64,000 bases of DNA from Mesorhizobium sp. M4B.F.Ca.ET.203.01.1.1 (GTDB lineage: Bacteria; Pseudomonadota; Alphaproteobacteria; Rhizobiales; Rhizobiaceae): positions 44,265-108,264 of the forward strand of contig NZ_SRUO01000021.1 of the NCBI RefSeq assembly GCF_004791025.1. Reading direction: 5' to 3'. This document shows positions 17,600 to 26,945 of the stretch, piece by piece. Made by a program: the position numbers and the translations under genes. Each line of letters opens with the position of its first letter. Positions within the stretch are counted from its first letter, which is position 1. The notes below the pieces were generated by a model that was not told the origin of the DNA, ran no database searches, and saw only the letters and a program-made list of their open reading frames with translations.

Positions 17600-18485
17600 C
17601 GCGGGACTCCTTCAGCTCTGAATAGAGATACGGAACGATGATCGCAGCGACGGTCATCAGCATCATCATCGCACTGGCTGCGCCAACGCCCATCTGGTCA
17701 CGCCGGAAGGTGGCGGAGTACATGAAGGTGGAAGGCATTTCGGTCGCGGAACCGGGTCCGGTGTTGGTCAGCGCCAGAATGAGATCGAAGCTCTTGATTG
17801 CGATATAGCTGAGCAAGACGATCACGCTCAGGAAGGCGGGGCGCAGCATCGGCACGACGATTGTCCGATAGATTCGCGGCAGGCTTGCGCCCTCGATCTG
17901 GGCGGCCTTGATGACCGAATTGTCGATGCCGCGCAGGCCGGCCAGGAAGATCGCCATGGCGAAGCCGGTCGATTGCCAGACGGCGGCTATCACCACGCAA
18001 TAGATCGCGAAAGTCGGCTGTGCGATCCAGTCGAAAACGAAGCTGGTCCAGCCGAGCTCATTGATCACTTTCTGCACACCCAGAGCGGGGTTTAGAATCC
18101 ACTTCCAGGCGGTGCCGGTGACGATGAAGGACAGCGCCATCGGGTAGAGAAAGATCGCCCGCAATGTGCCTTCGACGCGGATCTTCTGGTCGAGAAGGAT
18201 TGCCATCAACAGTCCGAGCCCGGTGGTCAGGGCCAAAAACAGTGTTGAAAAGACGAACAGATTGAACACGGCCGTGTGCCAGCGCGGCGTCGACCACAGG
18301 CGGACATACTGATTGAGGCCGACAAAATCGTATTTCGGCACGATCATGGAAGACGAGAGCGAGATCCAACCCGTCCAGCAGATGAACAGGTAGACCGCAA
18401 CCAGCACAACCAAGAGGCTGGGCGCCAGCACAAGCCGTGGCAACCAATGCTCAATACGGTTCGATAAAGGGGTGGGTCTGCTCAT
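17589..18485 (-). CDS. Sugar ABC transporter permease (MalF type)
   Basis: Inner-membrane permease of 298 aa with the MalF-type order of helices and the loop IKAAQIEGASLPRIYRTIVV. The start is set at the ATG 18483-18485, eight bases after GAGGGC; a TTG at 18509 is less likely. It follows the binding-protein gene after two hairpins and overlaps the MalG-like gene by 11 bases. Confidence 0.93.
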   Translation of the reverse strand: MSRPTPLSNRIEHWLPRLVLAPSLLVVLVAVYLFICWTGWISLSSSMIVPKYDFVGLNQYVRLWSTPRWHTAVFNLFVFSTLFLALTTGLGLLMAILLDQKIRVEGTLRAIFLYPMALSFIVTGTAWKWILNPALGVQKVINELGWTSFVFDWIAQPTFAIYCVVIAAVWQSTGFAMAIFLAGLRGIDNSVIKAAQIEGASLPRIYRTIVVPMLRPAFLSVIVLLSYIAIKSFDLILALTNTGPGSATEMPSTFMYSATFRRDQMGVGAASAMMMLMTVAAIIVPYLYSELKESRDGH

Positions 18486-18527
18486 CGGCTTGCCCTCAGG
18501 TTGGGTCAATGGAGCTGCGAGAAAGGC

Positions 18528-18587
18528 GCTGCCGGGACCTCATGGGAGGCATTGCCCCGGCAGCGAACGCACGCCTCAGCGTGCGTT
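18528..18587 (-). other. Double hairpin between binding-protein and permease genes
   Basis: Two perfect stems lie side by side. AACGCACGC (18566-18574) pairs with GCGTGCGTT (18579-18587) around a 4-base loop, across the binding-protein stop codon. GCTGCCGGG (18528-18536) pairs with CCCGGCAGC (18556-18564) around a 19-base loop. This is the position where importer operons often carry structures that protect the 5' part of the transcript and so raise binding-protein yield over permeases. Confidence 0.6.
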
Positions 18588-19829
18588 GTTGATCCCGTCG
18601 ACCAGGGATTTGACCGCGTCTTCCGCGCTCATATCCGTGACGAAGAACTTGCCGACGACGTCTTGGAACACGCCAGAGAAACGCGGCTCGACAGCAAAGC
18701 CGTCGGTGAGCGATCCGTAGATGGCGTTGTCCTTGATGGCAGCGACGCGGTCCGAAAAGCTGCGCTTGGCGCAGTCGTCAAAATCGTCCATCGGCACATC
18801 GAGACGAGCCGGGATCGAGCCCTTGATCAGATTGAACTTCTTCTGAACCTCGGGGTCCATGATGGCTTCCGCGACCGCGTCCTGCCCCTTTGCGATATCG
18901 CCATTGTCGATCTTGAAGCCGCCGAAGGTATCGAACACGAACTTGTAATTCGGCGTGGCGGTCGGCGTCGGGAAGCAGAGGAAATCGACGCCGGGCTTCA
19001 TGCCCTTGGCGAGGAATTCACCCTTCGCCCAATCGCCCATGATCTGCATGCCTGCCTGGCCGTTGGCGACCAAGTTGGTCGCAGCCGCCCAGTCACGGCC
19101 GGTGAAACCGGCATCATGCAATCCACGCACCTTGCCCAGAAGTTCAAACGTCTTGATCATCTCGGGGCTGGACAGCGCCGTCTCATCAAGATCGATAGCT
19201 GCTTTCTTGTAAAAATCGGGGCCGTTCACGTCGATCAGCATGGATTCGAACAGCTCTTCGATCTGCCAGCTCTCGTCGCTCATCGCTATCGGCGTAACAC
19301 CAATCGCTTTCAGCTTTTCGGCACTGGCAATCAGTTCGTCCCAGCTTGTGGGAATGGCGATCCCAGCCTTGTCGAAGACGGCCTTATTTGCCCAAACCCA
19401 GTTCTGACGATGCATGTTGATCGGAGTCGAGAAAAAGCTGTCATCCTGCTCCAGGAATTGCAGCATGACCGGAGGAAGGGCGGCTTTCCAGCTGTTCTTG
19501 GCATAAAGGTCATTCAACGAACGCAGCACGCCTTCCTTGGCCCAGCCCAGTCCTTCGAAGCCGAGGAACTGCATCACCGCAGGCGGATTGCCGGCGGCGA
19601 CACGAGTGCGCAACGCCTGCTGGGCATTGGCGCCATTGGCGCCACCAACCGCGCTGTCCTGCCACTCGAAGCCCATGGTCTTGAGCTTGTCGGTGATGAC
19701 TTTCAGGGCCCCGACCTCGCTCGCCGACGTCCAGACATGCAGGCCTTCAATTTTGGTTTGTGCCATTGCCTGGCCCGCAAAGGGCAGTCCCAGGGCAGCG
19801 GCGAGCAGCATTCTCTTAAGGTTCGTCAT
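18576..19829 (-). CDS. Sugar ABC transporter solute-binding protein
   Basis: Periplasmic binding protein of 417 aa. The signal peptide is Sec-type (KRMLLAAALGLPFAGQAMAQ, cleavage probably after AMA). The mature start LHVWTSASEVGALKVI and the segment NPPAVMQFLGFEG fit the family-1 sugar-binding proteins. It follows the HisD-like gene by 63 bases and precedes two permeases and the ATPase. The ligand is unknown; the neighbours suggest an acidic or sulfonated sugar alcohol, or a related polyol. Confidence 0.93.
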   Translation of the reverse strand: MTNLKRMLLAAALGLPFAGQAMAQTKIEGLHVWTSASEVGALKVITDKLKTMGFEWQDSAVGGANGANAQQALRTRVAAGNPPAVMQFLGFEGLGWAKEGVLRSLNDLYAKNSWKAALPPVMLQFLEQDDSFFSTPINMHRQNWVWANKAVFDKAGIAIPTSWDELIASAEKLKAIGVTPIAMSDESWQIEELFESMLIDVNGPDFYKKAAIDLDETALSSPEMIKTFELLGKVRGLHDAGFTGRDWAAATNLVANGQAGMQIMGDWAKGEFLAKGMKPGVDFLCFPTPTATPNYKFVFDTFGGFKIDNGDIAKGQDAVAEAIMDPEVQKKFNLIKGSIPARLDVPMDDFDDCAKRSFSDRVAAIKDNAIYGSLTDGFAVEPRFSGVFQDVVGKFFVTDMSAEDAVKSLVDGINNAR

Positions 19830-19892
19830 CGTTCTTCCCCTTTTGGAGGTTGAAGCCCGGTCGCATTTTCGCTGTTATCGGGCCGGTTGCAG

Positions 19893-21203
19893 TCAGCTTG
19901 GATCGGCCGGCATGGCGTAGCCGACGTTCTTTCTTCCGTAGCGGCGGACCCGGATGTTGGCTTGTTCGGCATGCCCGGCGAACCCTTCCATCAGGCAGAG
20001 ACGCGAGCCGTACTCTCCGATCAGGGCCGAGGCCTCGTCGGTCAGGATGCGCTGATAGGTGCAGGTCTTGAGGAATTTGCCGACCCAGAGCCCGCCAGTG
20101 TAGCGCGCGGCCTTGTTGGTCGGCAGCGTATGGTTGGTGCCGATGACCTTGTCGCCAAACGACACATTCGTGCGGGCACCGAGAAACAGCGCGCCATAGT
20201 TTTTCATCTTCTCAAGGAAGTAGTCCGGATCACGCGTCATGACCTGGACATGCTCGGAGGCGATGCGATCGGCCTCGGCCACCATCTCGTCGATCGTATC
20301 GCACAGGATGATCTCGCCGAAATCCTCCCAGGCTTTGGCCGCGACAGCCGCGGTCGGCAGGATTTTGAGCAGACGCTCGATTTCATCCAGCGTGTCGCGG
20401 GTAAGTTTTTCCGAGTTGGTGATCAGCAAAGCAGGAGAGCTGACGCCATGCTCCGCCTGGCCAAGCAGATCCGTGGCCACGATCTCACCGTCGACACTGT
20501 CGTCGGCAATCACCAGCGTCTCGGTCGGACCGGCGAAAAGGTCGATGCCGACCTTGCCGAACAGCAGCCGTTTCGCTTCTGCCACATAGGCATTTCCAGG
20601 GCCGGCCAGGATATCGACGGGAGCGATCGTCTCGGTGCCGTAGGCCATGGCGGCGATCGCCTGGACGCCGCCGAGGCAGTAGATTTCGTCGGCGCCGGCG
20701 AGCGCCTGGGCGGCGACAATCTTCTCGGCGATCTTGCCCTGAAACGGCGGGGCGCAGGTGATGACGCGCTCGCAACCAGCCACTCGGGCGGTCAAGACAG
20801 TCATGTGGGCGGACGCAAGCAGCGGATATTTGCCGCCCGGGACATAGCATCCGACATTCTGGATCGGCACGTTCTTGTGGCCTAGAACGACTCCCGGCAG
20901 CGTTTCGATCTCCAGATCGAGAAGGGTCGCGCGCTGGGCTTCGGCGAACCTGCGCACCTGGTCCTGCGCGAAATCGAGATCATCGCGTTCGCGCTTGGTC
21001 AACGCGTTGATGCACCCGTCGATCTCGGCCTTGGTCAGGCGATAGTCATCCCTGTCGAACTTGTCGAAGCGGACGGACAATTCGCGCACCGCCTTGTCGC
21101 CGCCCTTCTCGACCTGGGCCAGCAAGGCCTGAACTGTCGCGGTAACTGCCGGCTGACCATCGTCTGCGACACTGCCTCGGGCGGACTTGACGGTGCGTAT
21201 CAT
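19893..21203 (-). CDS. Histidinol-dehydrogenase-family protein, HpsN-like
   Basis: NAD-dependent, probably zinc-containing dehydrogenase of 436 aa. The HisD fold is clear: GCYVPGGKYPLLASAHMTV, AGPGNAYVAEAKRLLFG and GIDLFAGPTETLVIADD. The zinc ligands lie in LLGQAEHG and FGDKVIGTNHTLPT, and the catalytic Glu-His in ASEHVQVMTRD. The context is not histidine biosynthesis: it sits between a TPP enzyme and a sugar importer. From memory it resembles the sulfopropanediol 3-dehydrogenase (HpsN) branch more than HisD proper. I place the start at the ATG 21201-21203 (MIRTVKSA), dropping a long unconvincing extension. Exact substrate uncertain. Confidence 0.85.
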   Translation of the reverse strand: MIRTVKSARGSVADDGQPAVTATVQALLAQVEKGGDKAVRELSVRFDKFDRDDYRLTKAEIDGCINALTKRERDDLDFAQDQVRRFAEAQRATLLDLEIETLPGVVLGHKNVPIQNVGCYVPGGKYPLLASAHMTVLTARVAGCERVITCAPPFQGKIAEKIVAAQALAGADEIYCLGGVQAIAAMAYGTETIAPVDILAGPGNAYVAEAKRLLFGKVGIDLFAGPTETLVIADDSVDGEIVATDLLGQAEHGVSSPALLITNSEKLTRDTLDEIERLLKILPTAAVAAKAWEDFGEIILCDTIDEMVAEADRIASEHVQVMTRDPDYFLEKMKNYGALFLGARTNVSFGDKVIGTNHTLPTNKAARYTGGLWVGKFLKTCTYQRILTDEASALIGEYGSRLCLMEGFAGHAEQANIRVRRYGRKNVGYAMPADPS

Positions 21204-21303
21204 TGCAATAGCTCTTCGTTCGCGAGCGCGTGGGCGCCGCATCCTCAACGAGATGGGTGGCGAAGTTTGAGGGCGGGGCCGGCCCGCCCTCACGTCGGTC
21301 CTG

Positions 21304-23106
21304 CTACAGGTGCTGCTCGCGGGCGCGCATCTCGGCGTATCCGGCCTGTTCTTTTTCGTAGTAGGCCGGCGACGGAAAATCCCACCAGCCGGTCGCGAAC
21401 GGTCCCGCCGCGTCGCGCGAGACAATGACCTCGACAAGAGCCGGGCCTCCGCATTCCAGAGTTGCCTTCAGGCTGCTTTCGAGATCTTCATCCTTCTCGA
21501 CTTTCCAGGCCTCGAGCCCGAATGCGCGGGCGGAGGCCGTGATATCGGCAGAGTAAGGCTGGCCATTCCCGGAGTGATGGGTAAATTCGGAAGCGATGTG
21601 ACGGCCCATGAACTTGCGCTGGCCACCGCGGATCGACATGTAACCTGAGTTGTTCAACACGAGGAACACCACATTGATGCCGTTCATCACGGCAGTGCCC
21701 ATTTCGGGCAGCGACATCATGAAGTCGCCGTCGCCAACGATCGCCACGACCTGGCGATCCGGGCATGCGAGCTTGGCGCCCAAAGCCGCCGGCACCGCCC
21801 AGCCCATCGGCGAATAGGAGCCGGAGGTCAGGTGGGTGCGAGGCTCGTAGACCGGGAAGCTTTGCTTCACCGAACCCTGGGTGTTGCCCGAACCGACAAC
21901 CACAATACCATTGCGGTCGAGGACCTTGCGCAAAGCGACCAGTGGCCGCTGCGATGTGAAGGGCGTTTCGCGGCTGTTTTCGCGCGGCGACACCTGGGCG
22001 ATCCAGTCGGCCTTCGCCTTCTGGACGTCCGCCAGGAACTTCTCGCGTTTTGCGAGGGCCTTCTTGGCATCTGCCTCCGAGATCAACGCCAGGATTGCCT
22101 CCAACGCCACCTTTGCGTCGGACACGATGCCAACCTCGGTCGGATAGGTTTTGCCGATCTCACGCGGGTCAAGATCAATGTGGATCAGCTTGCCCGGGGG
22201 GATCGAGAACGAAACGCCCTTGGCGTAGGAAGATGCCGACCAATCTGTAAAGCGGCAGCCTACCGAGATCACGACGTCAGCGGACGCGGTGATCTTGTTG
22301 CCGCATGTCGTGCCGGTCTGGCCGACTGCGCCGATGAAGAGCTCATGATCTTCCGAGATGGCGCCCTTACCGTTCCAGGTGATCGAAACCGCCGCGCCGA
22401 GCCGCTCTGCCAGACGGGTCAATTCGTTCGAAGCGTTAGCCGTGATGGCGCCGCCACCGGCGACGATGACCGGCCGTTCGGCGTTCAACAGAAGCTTTAC
22501 GGCCGCCTCGATCGCGCTCGGATCCGGGTAGGCCACACCGATCGGCAGGCGCTTATCCAGCGGATGAATGCTCACCTCGGCCGCCTCGACCTGCACGTCC
22601 ATCGGTACCTCGACGTGCACGGGGCCCGGACGGCCGGTGAGCATCTCGTTGAAGGCGCGATGCATGATGGTCGGCAGAACCTGAACGGATTGAGCCTGCC
22701 AGGCGCGCTTGGTCACCTGCTCGGTGATGCGCGCAAAGGCGTTGTCCTGCTGGCGCTCGATCTCCTGCATGGTGCCGTGGCCATGCATGTAGGTCTGTGG
22801 GGAGCCCGAGACATAGAACAAGGAAGTCGAGTCGCAGTAGGCTGTCGCAAGCCCAATGATCGTGTTGGTAGCGCCGGGTCCGACCGACGTCGAACATGCC
22901 ATGGGCTTGCCGCTGGCGCGGAAATAGCCGTCCGCCATGTGAACGGCGCTCTGTTCATGCATGACCTGGATGAAAGGCAGCTGCGAGCCTTCCTCTAGAA
23001 AAGCATCGAACAGGGCCCAGATGCCATGTCCAGGTACGCCAGCCACATATTCGACGCCATATTCCTTGAGCGCTCTTGCGACGATCTGCCCACCGGTCAG
23101 TTTCAT
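21304..23106 (-). CDS. Thiamine-pyrophosphate-dependent enzyme, acetolactate-synthase-like
   Basis: Cytoplasmic enzyme of 600 aa with the three-domain plan of the acetolactate synthase/decarboxylase family. The N-terminal pyrimidine domain has the activating Glu in MHEQSAVHMADGYFRASG. A central nucleotide-type domain spans about 190-330. The C-terminal pyrophosphate domain has VAIVGDGDFMMSLPEMG and ends the motif with LVLNNSGY. It is not ilvB, having no regulatory subunit gene nearby, and differs in motif from sulfoacetaldehyde acetyltransferase. It heads the minus-strand run with the HisD-like gene 100 bases on, so the two probably act in sequence on an oxidised, then cleaved, intermediate. 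Confidence 0.88.
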   Translation of the reverse strand: MKLTGGQIVARALKEYGVEYVAGVPGHGIWALFDAFLEEGSQLPFIQVMHEQSAVHMADGYFRASGKPMACSTSVGPGATNTIIGLATAYCDSTSLFYVSGSPQTYMHGHGTMQEIERQQDNAFARITEQVTKRAWQAQSVQVLPTIMHRAFNEMLTGRPGPVHVEVPMDVQVEAAEVSIHPLDKRLPIGVAYPDPSAIEAAVKLLLNAERPVIVAGGGAITANASNELTRLAERLGAAVSITWNGKGAISEDHELFIGAVGQTGTTCGNKITASADVVISVGCRFTDWSASSYAKGVSFSIPPGKLIHIDLDPREIGKTYPTEVGIVSDAKVALEAILALISEADAKKALAKREKFLADVQKAKADWIAQVSPRENSRETPFTSQRPLVALRKVLDRNGIVVVGSGNTQGSVKQSFPVYEPRTHLTSGSYSPMGWAVPAALGAKLACPDRQVVAIVGDGDFMMSLPEMGTAVMNGINVVFLVLNNSGYMSIRGGQRKFMGRHIASEFTHHSGNGQPYSADITASARAFGLEAWKVEKDEDLESSLKATLECGGPALVEVIVSRDAAGPFATGWWDFPSPAYYEKEQAGYAEMRAREQHL

Positions 23107-23476
23107 TGTTCGACCCTCTTATCTTTGGCTGACGAGGCGGTTGCGAGATATGCTCCTCGTTCATGCTCTTAGTAAGCAGCCATGGAAGGCCCTGCGACAA
23201 GTTCGCAGGGTAGGTTTATTCGAAGCAATGTGACGCGCTATCAGAGAAGAGTTGCGACAGTAGGGGTTGACCGCTTCCAGCCGCCGATGGGCGAAATATG
23301 CCGAGACTGGCTCCAGCCAGGCGCAACACGCGTCCAGATTCCAGGAGATTTTCGACGCGATATAACGCGATAAGTGCTGCATATCGCGCAAGAATTCGCA
23401 CTACCGCGCAATTCCGCCTCAACAACGCGTATGGCTTGCTTGCTGGTAATGTCAACCACTTATGACGGTGGAACCC
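23107..23476. promoter_or_regulatory. Divergent promoter region between TPP-enzyme and isomerase genes
   Basis: This 370-base gap separates two divergent genes and should hold both promoters. A spaced dyad GCGATAT (23357-23363) / ATATCGC (23381-23387) is a weak operator candidate for the nearby DeoR-type regulator. No gene was recognised here. Confidence 0.35.
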
Positions 23477-24361
23477 ATGTCGAAGCGCAACCAGATTGTC
23501 CTGCATGCACTCGTCGCGCGATACGGCACGCTTGCACTTGATCTCGATATCGCACACCAGATCGGCTTCGATGGGCTGGAAGCATCCGGCGCCAAGATTC
23601 GCGCTTTCCTGGACGCTGGTTTCAGCCCGCAGGAGCTGCGGCGCGTTGTCGGCGATACTTTCATTCCAGGAATTGGATTTCTTCTCGACGTGGAACGCTA
23701 CGGCGACGCCCGAAAGGACCTGCTGAAAGACGCGGAAGCTTTGACGGACCTTGCCTCGGCGGTTGGATCAAAGGGCATTCAGGTCATTACAGGTCCAATC
23801 AGTCTTGAGGCTCTCGATCCCACCAGCGTTACCCGGCTACCCGATCTCTACCGCGGCGTTGTTGGCCTGCCGATAGAGGAGCAGATCGACATCACGGCGT
23901 CTGGATTGGCCGCGGTCGCCGACATTGCCGCCCAGCGCAATGTGGTCATCTACCATGAAGCGTTGTCCTGGACGCCGCTCAACACCCTTGACAGGCAGCT
24001 TCGGACCATCAGGAAAGCAGCGCGCGACAACATACGTCTCGTCGTCGACTTCTGGCACTGTTACACCTCGGGCGATGGCCCCGAACAAATCTCGCGATTG
24101 GACAAGGATCTGATTTACGGCGTGCACATCTGCGACTCTCTGCCGTTTGCGGGCGGAGTCCCCAACGAGCCGGTGCTGCGCGACGTGGAAACAGGCAAGG
24201 GCGCGCTAGACCTTCGAGAGTGGGTAGCTGCCGTGAAGTCTACCGGCTACGATGGCTGGTGGAGCTGCGAGCTGTTCTGCAACAAGCAGCATCAGATGAA
24301 CAGCTACGACGTCGCTCGCGATCTCAAAACCCTCATGCAGGATCTTGTTGAAGGTCCTTAG
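23477..24361 (+). CDS. Sugar phosphate isomerase/epimerase family protein (TIM barrel, AP-endonuclease-2 fold)
   Basis: Cytoplasmic protein of 294 aa of the xylose-isomerase-like fold. Metal-ligand positions are visible in VVIYHEALSW (Glu), RLVVDFWHCYTSGD (Asp/His), YGVHICDS (His) and GWWSCELF (Glu). Such enzymes isomerise or epimerise sugars, keto-sugars or inososes. The ATG at 23477 has GGTGGAACCC ahead of it and is preferred over the ATG at 23462. It is divergent from the TPP-enzyme run, and its end overlaps the end of the convergent DeoR-type gene by 29 bases. Confidence 0.87.
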   Translation: MSKRNQIVLHALVARYGTLALDLDIAHQIGFDGLEASGAKIRAFLDAGFSPQELRRVVGDTFIPGIGFLLDVERYGDARKDLLKDAEALTDLASAVGSKGIQVITGPISLEALDPTSVTRLPDLYRGVVGLPIEEQIDITASGLAAVADIAAQRNVVIYHEALSWTPLNTLDRQLRTIRKAARDNIRLVVDFWHCYTSGDGPEQISRLDKDLIYGVHICDSLPFAGGVPNEPVLRDVETGKGALDLREWVAAVKSTGYDGWWSCELFCNKQHQMNSYDVARDLKTLMQDLVEGP

Positions 24362-25151
24362 GTCGTCGATCGTCGAGGTTTCGATTTGGACCCCCCAATG
24401 CGCGGTGGATCACCGTGCCCTGCTTGCTAAACAATTGGAGGCTCTCGGCAGTTAGCTGGCGCCCGACCACCAAATGGTCGATCTCTCCAGGTCCCGAAAC
24501 TTGAAAGGGCGCGACCCTCGACATCCTGTCTGCGGTCGCAAAAGCTACCCGAGCGATGCTCCGCCTGCACATCGCGCGTTTGATTTCAGCCTCGGCAAGG
24601 TCGAATGCGGTCAAGCCGACGGAAGCATCTATGGCACAATCGGCGGCAAAGAAGAAATCGGCATGGAACTGCTCCAACTGCGAGAGGCAGACAGGTCCAA
24701 AAGAGCATCCTTTGTCCTGGTCGTACAGGCCGCCCAACAGAACCACGCGCACTTGACGATGCCCTGATAATGCCGTCGCGACTGACGGAGCATTCGTCAC
24801 AACCGTCAAGGCCATGTCACGGGGCAAAGCGGCAGCGCATGCGACGCTTAGGGCTGCTTGATCCATCAGGATCACCGCGCCGGGCTGCACGAGCTTGGTT
24901 GCGGTAGCAGCCGGCGCCGCGAGATCGGAGACGGAGATTTTCAACCGCCCGCCTCCCGTGCCGGTCGCTGATGATCTGGCGAGCGCTCCGCCGTAGACCC
25001 TGCGGCAAAACCCGGCTTTGGCAAGATCGCGAAGATCGCGGCGTACGGTGTCTTCCGACACACGGAATTCGAGCGCCAGCGCGTTGGCCAGGACCTTGCC
25101 TTGCTCCGCTAATCGATCGCGTATGATCGCCTGGCGCTCTTCCGAAAGCAT
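24333..25151 (-). CDS. DeoR-family transcriptional regulator
   Basis: Regulator of 272 aa. The N-terminal helix-turn-helix is VLANALALEFRVSEDTVRRD, followed by the family's LRDLAKAGFCRRVYGGAL. The sugar-phosphate-sensing domain follows (AAFATADRM-type region near residue 205). The start is the ATG at 25149-25151, downstream of GGGAGG. It converges on and overlaps the isomerase gene by 29 bases. It probably controls one or both flanking catabolic clusters in response to a phosphorylated sugar. Confidence 0.93.
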   Translation of the reverse strand: MLSEERQAIIRDRLAEQGKVLANALALEFRVSEDTVRRDLRDLAKAGFCRRVYGGALARSSATGTGGGRLKISVSDLAAPAATATKLVQPGAVILMDQAALSVACAAALPRDMALTVVTNAPSVATALSGHRQVRVVLLGGLYDQDKGCSFGPVCLSQLEQFHADFFFAADCAIDASVGLTAFDLAEAEIKRAMCRRSIARVAFATADRMSRVAPFQVSGPGEIDHLVVGRQLTAESLQLFSKQGTVIHRALGGPNRNLDDRRPKDLQQDPA

Positions 25152-25710
25152 CACCCAAACCTCCCAGACAGATCATGGGCAGCTTCTTTTTCCGTCTTCA
25201 TGGCTAGCGGATATAACTCCCAACCGTCCCAGGCCACAATGTCATGATGAACCGTCGCTGCAGGTCGAGCCAAGGGCACTGTTCGTCGATCATGTGGTCG
25301 ATAAGCCTCACTACCAGCCGCTCACCGATGCAATTTCGCACAGTCACCATTCCTGACGCATTTGGACGTTCATTTCCGATGTCGGGAAACGGGGAACGGG
25401 GGTCGTGGAGGCCCCCCCGTGATATCCTATCCATCAGACCAACCCCGGGCTGTCGTGATTGATTGCGGGCGCCGATACCATCGCGGCTGAGCGGCGCTCA
25501 AGTGGGAGCCTGGACTTGATGCACGACAGACAGCGACCTAGGCACATCGCGTCACTCTGCGTCACAGATTGGAACCGTGCGAACTTGTCGCTCGATCTCG
25601 CGAGTGGAAGGATACCGTCGACCGTTCCTCATCGCAGCCGCTGTCGAATAGGACGAGTGCGACACTTCCGACCAAGTCCAAAGATGGACCGAAATGCGCG
25701 ATGGGGACCT
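25152..25710. other. Intergenic region, no gene recognised
   Basis: A 559-base gap between the divergent DeoR-type and Gfo/Idh/MocA genes. It must contain their promoters. Several small reading frames exist on both strands, but none has recognisable composition, motif or ribosome site. Confidence 0.5.
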
Positions 25711-26880
25711 ATGAGCCTTCTGACGAACGACATCCCCCGCAAACGTCGCTTTCGCGCCGGCATGGTGGGAGGGGGGCGTGGTTCATTCTTTGCAAGCCGT
25801 CATCGAACTGCCATGCGGCTCACCAATCGTTTCGAATTGGTAGCTGGCGCCTTCTCGTCCGACCGGCAGACCTGTCTTGAAGCCGGCGAGGCGCTTGGGG
25901 TGGCCGCGGGCCGCAATTACCTCAGCTTCCATGACATGGCGGCCTTGGAAGCGGCACGCGACGATGCGATTGAAGTCGCGATCATCGTCACGCCCAACCA
26001 TCTGCATTTCGAACCATGCAAAGCGTTTCTCGAAGCTGGCATTCCTGTCATCTGCGAAAAGCCGCTGGTCCACTCGTCGCAGCAGGCGCGCGAGCTTCAG
26101 CGGATAGCGGCGGCAAATGACACGTTCTTTGCCGTGACATACACCTACACCGGCTATCCCATGGTCCGAGACGCGCGCGCTCGCATCCGCGCGGGCGAGA
26201 TCGGGCAGGTTCGCTTCATGCATGTGGAGTATCTGCTCGAATGGCTGGTCAACGACCCGTCGAAGCTGGGCAAGGGCGGGATATGGCGCGGCGACCCAGC
26301 AAAGGCGGGACCGACGGGCGCGCTAGGGGATATCGGCACGCACGCTTTCAATATCCTCGAGTTTGTGTCCGGTCTCCGGTGCACCGCACTCAGCGCCAAC
26401 CTGATGCGAACCGTCGACTCCTTCGGGTTAGACGACACTGACTTGATCCAGCTGGAATTCGAGGGCAACGCCAACGGCCTTTTGTGGTCCTCCTTTGCCG
26501 CTCCTGGCCATCGCAATGGCCTGCGCTTCAAGATCGTCGGCTCCAAGGCCACCATGGAATGGCGGCAGGAAGCACCGGAAACGCTCAGTGTCTTCCGGCT
26601 TGGCCAAGGCGACCTCACCTATCGTCGCGGAAACAGCGACCTCTCGGCCGACGCGAAACAGGCGACCAGCCTGCCGGCCGGCTCTCCCGAAGGCTACCTC
26701 GAAGCGCTCGCCGTCTTGTACAGCGACTATGCGACGGCGCTCGAGGCAGGACGTAACTGGCGAGAAGCGCTGCAGGTGCCGGTTTCCGATGTTTACGAAG
26801 GGCTGCGGGGTGTTCTGCTGTCCGAGGTCAGCGTCACGTCGTCAGCGTCGAAATCCTGGGTTGCGTTCCCAGCTTCCTGA
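25711..26880 (+). CDS. Gfo/Idh/MocA-family oxidoreductase
   Basis: NAD(P)-dependent sugar or inositol dehydrogenase of 389 aa. The Rossmann start is RFRAGMVGGGRGSFFASRHR, followed by IVTPNHLHFEPCKAFLEAG and the active-site Lys region PVICEKPLVHS (EKP motif). The C-terminal alpha/beta domain has the GALGDIGTHAFNILEFVSG segment with the conserved Asp/His. I start it at the ATG 25711 (MSLLTNDIPRKRRF), preceded by GGGGACCT. The GH3 gene follows 65 bases on. It fits the branch acting on glycosides or keto-sugars, but substrate is open. Confidence 0.93.
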   Translation: MSLLTNDIPRKRRFRAGMVGGGRGSFFASRHRTAMRLTNRFELVAGAFSSDRQTCLEAGEALGVAAGRNYLSFHDMAALEAARDDAIEVAIIVTPNHLHFEPCKAFLEAGIPVICEKPLVHSSQQARELQRIAAANDTFFAVTYTYTGYPMVRDARARIRAGEIGQVRFMHVEYLLEWLVNDPSKLGKGGIWRGDPAKAGPTGALGDIGTHAFNILEFVSGLRCTALSANLMRTVDSFGLDDTDLIQLEFEGNANGLLWSSFAAPGHRNGLRFKIVGSKATMEWRQEAPETLSVFRLGQGDLTYRRGNSDLSADAKQATSLPAGSPEGYLEALAVLYSDYATALEAGRNWREALQVPVSDVYEGLRGVLLSEVSVTSSASKSWVAFPAS

Positions 26881-26945
26881 AGCAGACAACCACCAAATGA
26901 TTGGACTCTGCCCTCTCAGAGCCAAAACACATCAGGACTGAAAAA

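Noticed and set aside
18501..19853. Long plus-strand open frame (450 codons) opposite the sugar-binding-protein gene
   Set aside because: It is the antisense of a gene with a clear signal peptide and family motifs; high GC keeps the opposite frame open. Its protein has no recognisable motif.
19893..21203. Annotation as a histidine-biosynthesis hisD gene
   Set aside because: No other his genes are nearby; the neighbours are catabolic, and the sequence resembles the HpsN branch more closely.
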